Assembly: GCA_963383645.1 (NCBI GenBank)
Contig: OY726569.1
Span: forward strand, 33,381,592 to 33,445,591
Direction: 5' to 3'
From: Muscardinus avellanarius
Taxonomy: Eukaryota > Chordata > Mammalia > Rodentia > Gliridae
DNA: 64,000 nt
This document shows positions 57,783 to 64,000 of the stretch, in pieces. The notes under the pieces were generated by a model. The model was not told the DNA's origin. It saw only the letters and a list, made by a program, of their open reading frames with translations, and searched no databases. Each line of letters opens with the position of its first letter. The first letter of the stretch is position 1. Position numbers and translations under genes: made by a program.

Positions 57783-57966
57783 TAGATGTCAACTACTAAG
57801 CCAAGCATGGGAGGGAGGGATAGGGAGAGAATGGGGTGGGGATTGGGTGGGGGCTGACTGGGAAAAGTGTGCATGTATGTCTACAAAAGTATGTATCCTA
57901 CTATGATGTATGAATACAGTACACCAATAAAAAAAAAATCAAAAAAAAATATATAGTTCTCAATTG

Positions 57967-59751
57967 AAGTCTCATCTCCTCTCCTCAAAATACTATAGTT
58001 TCTGTTGAGATAAAAACTAACAGATTTTTACAAAGTATTGATTGTCTTAGTGAATTAAAACCACGTGGTGCTTTCATGTTAGACAAAAGGTACTCCCCAC
58101 CATTTTTAAAATGACTAAATCTGTTCTGTGTAGTCACTACTTCTATTTCCATGTTGGCTAGAAAGAAAAAAAGAAGAAAAGAAAACATGGAATGAGAAAA
58201 ATAAGTGAGACTGTCTAGTAAAAATCATTTTTGTTAATTCACTTGCAAATTCATATTAAGATTGTAGGGTTTTTAGCTGTATGCTTAAAAAGGTCTATGT
58301 GAATTTTTAAAATGTGTCTTGACTATAATATTTAGAGTAAGGGGAGAAATTCCAAATGATAGGTAGCTTTTGCAAAGATGAAAAACTGAAATAATTGATT
58401 GCTGTTTGGGGAGGAACCAGTCAGAGGATGCTACTTTTTGATCTAGTTTCCCTGCTCAGTATTTTATGAACACAAATGTTTTTAAATAACTGGAGGAAAA
58501 TAAAGCTTTACAAAAAGAAAAAAAAAACTGTGATAAAAACTAATTATATTTAAATGTTTCTTAAGGTATAATGTTTCTTTTTCAAGGAGTAAATATCATT
58601 TAAATTACAAAAAATAATAATTTAAAGGTCACAAAGCACCAGTTTTTCCTCCCTCTTTGACACCGTCAAGCATTCATCTCATTGTTTGACTGTTTACTTC
58701 ATGTATTCAGTAATATAAATTCCTTGGCATTTAGCTGGATCTTTTTTCCCCTTGTGGTTTGAAGTTCTTTCCCTTTTTTAATTAGATTGACCTTTTGGTT
58801 CACTCGAATGCCCTCAACCTGACAAAGAATATCTATTCTCTTCCAAGGCTACTAGAAATGAACAGAAAAAGAGTGAAAACACTGACAAAAATGATCATTT
58901 TTGATGCAGCATTGTGAGTAATACATTGTATAATTGTTACTTTTCATTGTCACTAACCTCTAGAAACGTGTGGCTTTCTTAGAGATTTAATATGATGAAC
59001 TGATTCACATTTTCTTAACACTTTTACAGGACTCCTTGAGAATAATATATTTAAAGTGACTTTTAAATATTTTGTTGCTGCTGAGCAAAGTTTCTGAAAC
59101 CCAATTTGTAACATTGTTGAAATAAAAAATGTAACTAATAATCAGGCATTTTTCACTGTATATGTGCATAGATACATGTACATATGTCTACACACATGTA
59201 CATGCATATACATACATATGATGTAAATACATACATTTGCAAACACGTGTGATCACACATATATAACATATTTAATTGAAAAATAAATTTTAAAAAATAT
59301 GTAGCAATGTAGCTGTTGCTGAGGTTTCATCTATACTGCTAAATTATCCAAAACTCTATGAAATATAAGTATTTACCATGCACTGTCCTCTATACATAAC
59401 TTATAGTGTGTAACTCAAATAATTGTAGACAAGACTAGGTAATTAATAAACCAATAAACTATCTTGTATTTTATTGAAAATAAATAGTGTTAACTTAAAC
59501 ATATTGTTATGATTTAAAGTGATTGAAATCCTAGGGTAAACACTAAGAAAATAACTAGAGTATGCAGTAAAATAATGAAAAAAGAATAAAAATGGAATAT
59601 ATGGAAAAATTCAATGAAACAAAACAAAGGTATCAAGAAAATAATTGAGGAATAAAATATTATGACATAAAAAACTGGAAAAAATGCTTTCTTATCAGTA
59701 ATCTCATTAGGTTAGAATATATTATAACTTTCTAGTTAAACAGCAGTGTTT
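57967..59751. other. Unique AT-rich DNA, 1.8 kb
   Basis: No gene or repeat family is recognised. An imperfect ACATAC/ACATGTA tract lies at about 59,160-59,265. Confidence 0.5.
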
Positions 59752-59835
59752 AGCCAGGCATAGTGCCCCACACTTATAATTTCAGTATTGTGAAGGCTGA
59801 GACAGGAGGATCTCAAGTTTTGTGGTCAGCCTTTG

Positions 59836-59838
<3 letters not shown>
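59752..59838 (+). mobile_element. SINE left half running into a (TA)n tract
   Basis: The B1 half AGCCAGGCATAGTGCCCC to GTCAGCCTTTGCA is followed directly by about 22 TA units (59,838-59,882). The ID half is absent. Confidence 0.78.

Positions 59839-59882
<44 letters not shown>
59838..59882. repeat. (TA)n microsatellite
   Basis: About 22 uninterrupted TA units. Confidence 0.97.
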
Positions 59883-59885
<3 letters not shown>

Positions 59886-59889
59886 AAAA

Positions 59890-59978
59890 AGACATTTCTA
59901 ATAAGATAAAGAAAGTCATGTTTTATGATTCTGCCTTCATGTTTTTTGTTGCTGAGTGCTATTTTGGCTGTTTAAAGC
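59890..59978 (-). mobile_element. Short inverted 5' segment of a LINE-1
   Basis: Antisense ORF2 words TGATTCTGCCTTCATG and TTTTTTGTTGCTGAGTGC, matching CTCATGCATGG..TTGTTGCTGGG at 23.2 kb. The sense-strand L1 begins right after it. Confidence 0.7.
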
Positions 59979-61675
59979 AATAGTAATAAAAACAGCATAG
60001 TACTGGCACAAAAACCATAGACAAATGGAGAAGAATAAAAGACTCAAAAACAAATCTGCTGGGCGTGGTGGCGCACGCTTGTAATTCCCGCGCTTGGGAG
60101 GCTGAGACAGCAGGATCATGCAGGTTCGAAGCCAGCCTCAGCTGGTTTAAGAGAACCTGTTTCCAAATAAAATATAAAATAGGTCTGGGAGTGTAGCCCG
60201 GAGGTAGAAAGCCCCTGGGTTCCATTCTCATTACCACCAAAAAAAAAAAACAAAAAACAACAACAACAACAACAACAAAAATCTGCACACCTACAGCCAA
60301 TTGCTTTTTGACAAAGTGGCCAAAAACATACATTAGAAAAAGATAACCTGTTCAACAAATGGTGTAGGCAAAACTGGTTAACCATATGCAGAAAAATGGA
60401 AATAAGCCTCACCTTCTCACCCTACACAAGAGTCAATTCAAGATGTATCAAAGACTTGAAAATTAGAAACTTTGAGGCTCTTTGAAGAGGGCATAGGTCC
60501 AACACATAGGCACAGGAAAAACTTTTTCAACAATACCCCAAAGGCACAAGAAACTAAAAGAAAAATCAATATGTGGATTGCAATAAACTGAAGATCTTCT
60601 GTACAGCAAAGAAAAGTATCAAGAACCTTTACCGAGAGCCAACAGAATGGGAAAAGATTTTTGCCACCTACTCCTCCAATAGAGGACTAATATCTAGAAT
60701 ATACAGAGATATCAAGAAATTCAGCAGTAATAAAACAAAAAAAAACAATAAAATGGGCAACTAAATAGAGCCAAATACACACTTCATGAAAGAAGAAATT
60801 CAAATGGCCAATAAATGCATGAAAAAATGCTCAACATTATTAGCAATCAGAGAGATGCAAACCAAATCTACCCCGATATTTCAAAAAACTTCAACTAGAA
60901 TGGCAATCATTAAAACCACAAACAAGAACAAATGATTGAGCAGATGTGGAGATGTGGGAACTCTAAGACATTGTTCGTGGGATTGCAAATTAGTGCAACC
61001 AGCTTGGAACATAGTATGAGGATCCTGAGAAGAATGGAGACAAACTTACCATATGATCCAGCAATACCACTTCTGGGAATCTATCCATAAAATGAAAACC
61101 AAACTTCCAAACTAATGCACGTGTATCTGTGTTCAAGCTGCACAATTCACAATTGCCAAACTATGGAACCCGCCAAGATGCCCATCAACTAATGAATGGA
61201 TTACAAAATTATGTTATATGTACACAATGGAATTTTACTCAGCCATAAAGAAGAATAAAAGTATGTCATTTACAGAGAAATAGATGGAACTGGAGAACAT
61301 TATGCTAAATGAGATTAGTCAGTCACAAAAAATAAGAAATTGAATGCTCTCCCTAATATGCGGAAGCTACAGAGAAAATGGGTCATGGGAGGAACTCTAG
61401 ACAAAGAAGGAAATACTATAGATGAGCAAATAAGGCGACCTAACTGAGACTAGGGGAGGGGGAAAGAGGTAAATTCTATAATGTACTTGGTGAGCATTAG
61501 TAAACATATCAAAGCCAATTACTAATGCAAACATGAGAACAATGGAGGGGGAGGAAATGGGGTGGAAATTGGATAAGGGCTAATTAGGTGATGTGTGATT
61601 CTTTGTCTCTACCATCTTGTTCCTTCCTCATTAAGAGGTGTAACTACAATGCACCAATTAGAAATTTAAAAAATA
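59979..61675 (+). mobile_element. LINE-1 3' part, plus strand
   Basis: From AGTAATAAAAACAGCATAG through the ORF2 C-terminal region (a 63-codon piece at 60,573-60,764 reads [14 protein letters not shown] and NREPTEWEK) and CCTAACTGAGACTAGGGGAGG to GCACCAATTAGAAAT. Interrupted by a SINE at 60,060. The ORF2 tail has many stops. Confidence 0.9.
60060..60248 (+). mobile_element. B1-dID-type SINE, short form, nested in the L1
   Basis: GGGCGTGGTGGCGCACGC to TCTCATTACCACC, with a tail that includes (CAA)7. The L1 words AAATCTGC before (about 60,052) and after (about 60,279) form the visible core of the target-site duplication. Confidence 0.92.
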
Positions 61676-61684
61676 AAACAGAAG

Positions 61685-63164
61685 ATGTATCACCACAGTT
61701 TTGAAGAAAAGCAATTTTGAATCTAAAATACTATACCTAGCCGAAATCTCACTCCAAGATAACATATATTTATCTTTGGGAGACAATGTACTTATATCCT
61801 TACTCAGAAAATATGCCCTTTAAAAATAAGATAATATAGGAAAACCATTGAGAACATATAAAAATTATAAGCATATATATACATATATATATATCAACAT
61901 AGATTACAAATATATAAAACAAAAATGAACAAAATTAAAGGAATAGTTTTACCACAGTAAATACAAACTTCAATGTATCATTTAAAAATGCACATAGCAA
62001 CTAGACAGAGTGCAAGAAGGAAGAGGAAACTTGAACTGTACTATAAAGAAGTATACTTACACATACCACCAATCAAAAATAGAATATATTATCTTCTGAA
62101 GTACATATGGAACGTTATTTAGAATGGATCATGTGTTAGACTACAAAAAAATCACACTAAAATAAAGAAGACCAACTTGGTAAAATATATCTTCTTCTGC
62201 CATAATGTGATGAAAGTAGAACTCAATAAGAGGGGAAACTTGAAGAATTTGTGACTATATGGAAAAATACTCTTGCTCAATAAATCAAAAAACAAGAAAA
62301 ATTACTTGCAGTAAATAAAAAATGTGATATACCAAAATTTATGAATTGCAACAAAGACATTTGTCAGAGAGAAGTTGGTATTTATAAATGTCTACATTAA
62401 AAAGACAATAGATAGCAAACTAATAGTTCAACTTTTGACCAAAAGAAAATAGAACAAGGAGAGCAGACTCTACCTAAAGCAAGAGGTGAAAGTACAGAGA
62501 GATAAATGAAATAAAACATTTTAAACAATAAATACAACCAAAGTTGGTTCTTTGAACAGATCAAATTAACAATCTTTAATAAGACTGGACAAGAGCAAAA
62601 GACTCTGTTATTAACATCAGATATAAATTGGGGATATTGACAATGGTCTTAGAAATTTTTTAGGATTAGAAAAGATTACTATGAGCAAATGTATACCAAT
62701 AAATTAAATTGCCTAGATAAAACAAGCAGCATAGAAACACCAAATATTGAAAATAACTCAAGAAAAAGTGGAAAACATGACAAGACCTATTTCCCAACCA
62801 AAAAGTCTAGGGTGAAATAGCTTCACTCATAGTTTCTAGCAAATGCTTATCAAATAAGTAGCACAAGTCCTTCTCAAAATCTTATGAAAAGCAGGACAAG
62901 AATTGATACTCATTCCTTTGGTAATGGTTTTAAAGGCAAAAAAAAAAAAAAACAAAAAAACTACAAGCAAAACTGCAGATCAATCACTGTTATAAATGAA
63001 GAGGCAAAAATTTTCAATGCAATAATAGAACATCAAATACAAAAGCATATTAAAGGATTATATATGATGACCAGGAATATCCAGGTACATTTTTTTCTGA
63101 AATATAAGTGTGGAACAATATTAATAAAATAATCATTGTAATATATGACATAATAAGAGTGTAC
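61685..63164 (+). mobile_element. Ancient LINE-1 (ORF1 end and ORF2), part 1
   Basis: Sense words typical of old L1s: AATACTATACCTAGCCGAAA (ORF1 end), AACCAAAGTTGGTTCTTTGAA, AAGACTATTATGAG-type ATTACTATGAGCAAATGTA, TCAATCACTGTTATAAATG and CCAGGAATATCCAGG. Heavily decayed and full of stops. Confidence 0.78.
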
Positions 63165-63545
63165 TAGTTTTTTTATTGTCACTGTGAGCAAAACACATGA
63201 CAGGAACTACATAGAGGAGAAAAGATTTATTTGTATCATGGTTTCAGAAATGTTGTCCACAGACATCAGGCTGTAAGGCAAAAACATCATGATATTTTTT
63301 AAAGGTGTAGAAGAGGAAGGCTAAGTTCATGACATGGGGAAGCAGGGGCGGGGGCAGGGACATATATACTCCACAAGCCCCTACCACAATTGGCATACTT
63401 CCTCCAGACATAATCTATCAGTCTACACCACCCACTAAGCCCATTCAAATTATTAATCCACAAATGCATTTTTCCACTGATGATATTAGAGTCCCAATTC
63501 AATTATTTCACTTCTAAACATTTTTTACATTGCCAATAAATATGA
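63165..63545 (-). mobile_element. LTR of ERVL-MaLR type, inserted in the ancient L1
   Basis: Reverse complement carries TTGGGACTCTAATATCATC, AGGGGCTTGTGGAGTATATA, AACCATGATACAAATAAATC (polyadenylation region) and GCTCACAGTGACAATAAAA at its end. It splits L1 text that continues on both sides. No internal retroviral sequence. Confidence 0.65.
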
Positions 63546-63569
63546 TTTTATGAGGACATTCTATATTCA

Positions 63570-63795
63570 AATTATAACAACAATGAGGAAAACATATTCA
63601 GACTCATTCTTATGATATAAACAAATGTAGAAAAAGCACTTTCCCAAATACAAAGATCTTCAAGAGAAAAAAGTGGAAAGGCAAAACATTGTGGAATATA
63701 AGGGGAACATATAAAAGTCTTTATTAAAACCTACATCTACTCAGCTTAAGAACTAAAAGCGGTTATCCTACTACCAGACAAATAAGAATGCCCAC
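63570..63795 (+). mobile_element. Ancient LINE-1 (ORF2), part 2
   Basis: ACAAATGTAGAAAAAGCAC, AAGTCTTTATTAAAACCTAC and GACAAATAAGAATGCCCAC are sense ORF2 words that follow the 63.1 kb text in L1 order. Confidence 0.75.
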
Positions 63796-63796
63796 T

Positions 63797-64000
63797 TAGC
63801 CAAGTGTTGTGGTGCATGCTTGTAATCCCAGAGCTTGGGAGGCTGAGACAAGAGGATTGTGCAGGTTCGAAGCCGGACTCAGCTACTTAGTGAGGCTCTC
63901 AGCAACTTAGTGAGACCTTGTTTCCAAATAAAATATAAAATAGCTCTGGGAGTGTAGTCCAGAGGTAGAAGGCCCCTGGATTTAATCCTTAGCACCATAA
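63797..64000 (+). mobile_element. B1-dID-type SINE, long form, at the window end
   Basis: AGCCAAGTGTTGTGGTGCATG, both CTTAGTGAG blocks and an ID half reaching TTAGCACCATAA. The tail is beyond the window. Confidence 0.88.

Larger units (their letters stand above)
55195..57950 (+). mobile_element. Chimeric LINE-1: 5'UTR + ORF1 + foreign middle + 3'UTR, no ORF2
   Basis: The 16-bp duplication ATATAGTTCTCAATTG lies at 55,179-55,194 and 57,951-57,966 and brackets the whole block, so it was inserted as one unit. Order inside: 5'UTR with a CpG-rich region, ORF1 to 56,857, the start of the inter-ORF text to about 56,892 (CCAACAGACAACTAAG), then about 890 bp that are not the expected ORF2, then the L1 3'UTR from about 57,783 (ACTACTAAGCCAAGCATGGG) to ACACCAATAAAAAA and an A-rich tail. 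The 2.76 kb length is less than half of a full L1. The 5'UTR and ORF1 are the best preserved L1 sequence in the window. Confidence 0.9.

Overview
This window is AT-rich mammalian intergenic DNA, very probably from a non-murid rodent. I found no intact host gene, RNA gene or CRISPR array. Nearly every open reading frame lies in a transposable element, a microsatellite or the antisense of one. The organism call rests on the SINEs. Some forty copies share a dimeric design: a 7SL-derived B1-like left half (sense start near GCCGGGCGTGGTGGC, then TTGTAATCCC and GGGAGGC), an A-rich linker, and an ID/tRNA-like right half (TCTGGGAGTGTAGC, ending CCCAGTACCACC) with an A-rich tail. B1-plus-ID dimers of this kind (B1-dID/MEN type) are known from squirrel-related and some other rodents. 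A sciuromorph or castorid-like host is likely, but the species cannot be fixed from this window.

Two SINE forms can be told apart. The 'long' form keeps a duplicated CTTAGTGAG-type block in the middle and is usually diverged. The 'short' form has lost about 25-30 nt there (reading ...GCTGGCTTAAGAGACCCTG...), is CpG-rich and often has clean target-site duplications (TSDs). Short copies sit inside long copies and inside L1s, so the short form was active later.

Layout: 1-5133, unique DNA with SINEs and an L1 3' end. 5306-8920, a MaLR-like LTR followed by three L1 insertions, two with 5' inversions. 9.5-16.6 kb, young SINEs, an RPL29 processed pseudogene (about 12.21-12.74 kb) and a MaLR-like LTR. 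18.6-30 kb, an L1 block, all antisense to the given strand, including one element with recognisable ORF1 and ORF2 remains (22.4-27 kb) and an older L1 with a 5' inversion that later took an LTR-like insertion and a SINE. 30-55 kb, mostly unique AT-rich DNA with SINEs, MIR remnants, microsatellites, a perfect 91-bp inverted duplication (33.79 and 35.82 kb) and a local 187-bp tandem duplication. 55.2-57.95 kb, an unusual TSD-flanked L1 with 5'UTR, ORF1 and 3'UTR, but with ORF2 replaced by unrelated sequence. 59.9-64 kb, a 5'-inverted L1 and an ancient L1 split by a MaLR-like LTR.

The parts do not form a pathway. The interest is in the retrotransposition and rearrangement history: the ORF2-less chimeric L1, several twin-primed L1s, one 5'-inverted SINE and an apparent templated insertion with microhomology. 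Calls come from reading motifs and recalled family features; no alignment or database search was run, so element edges are approximate unless a TSD is given.
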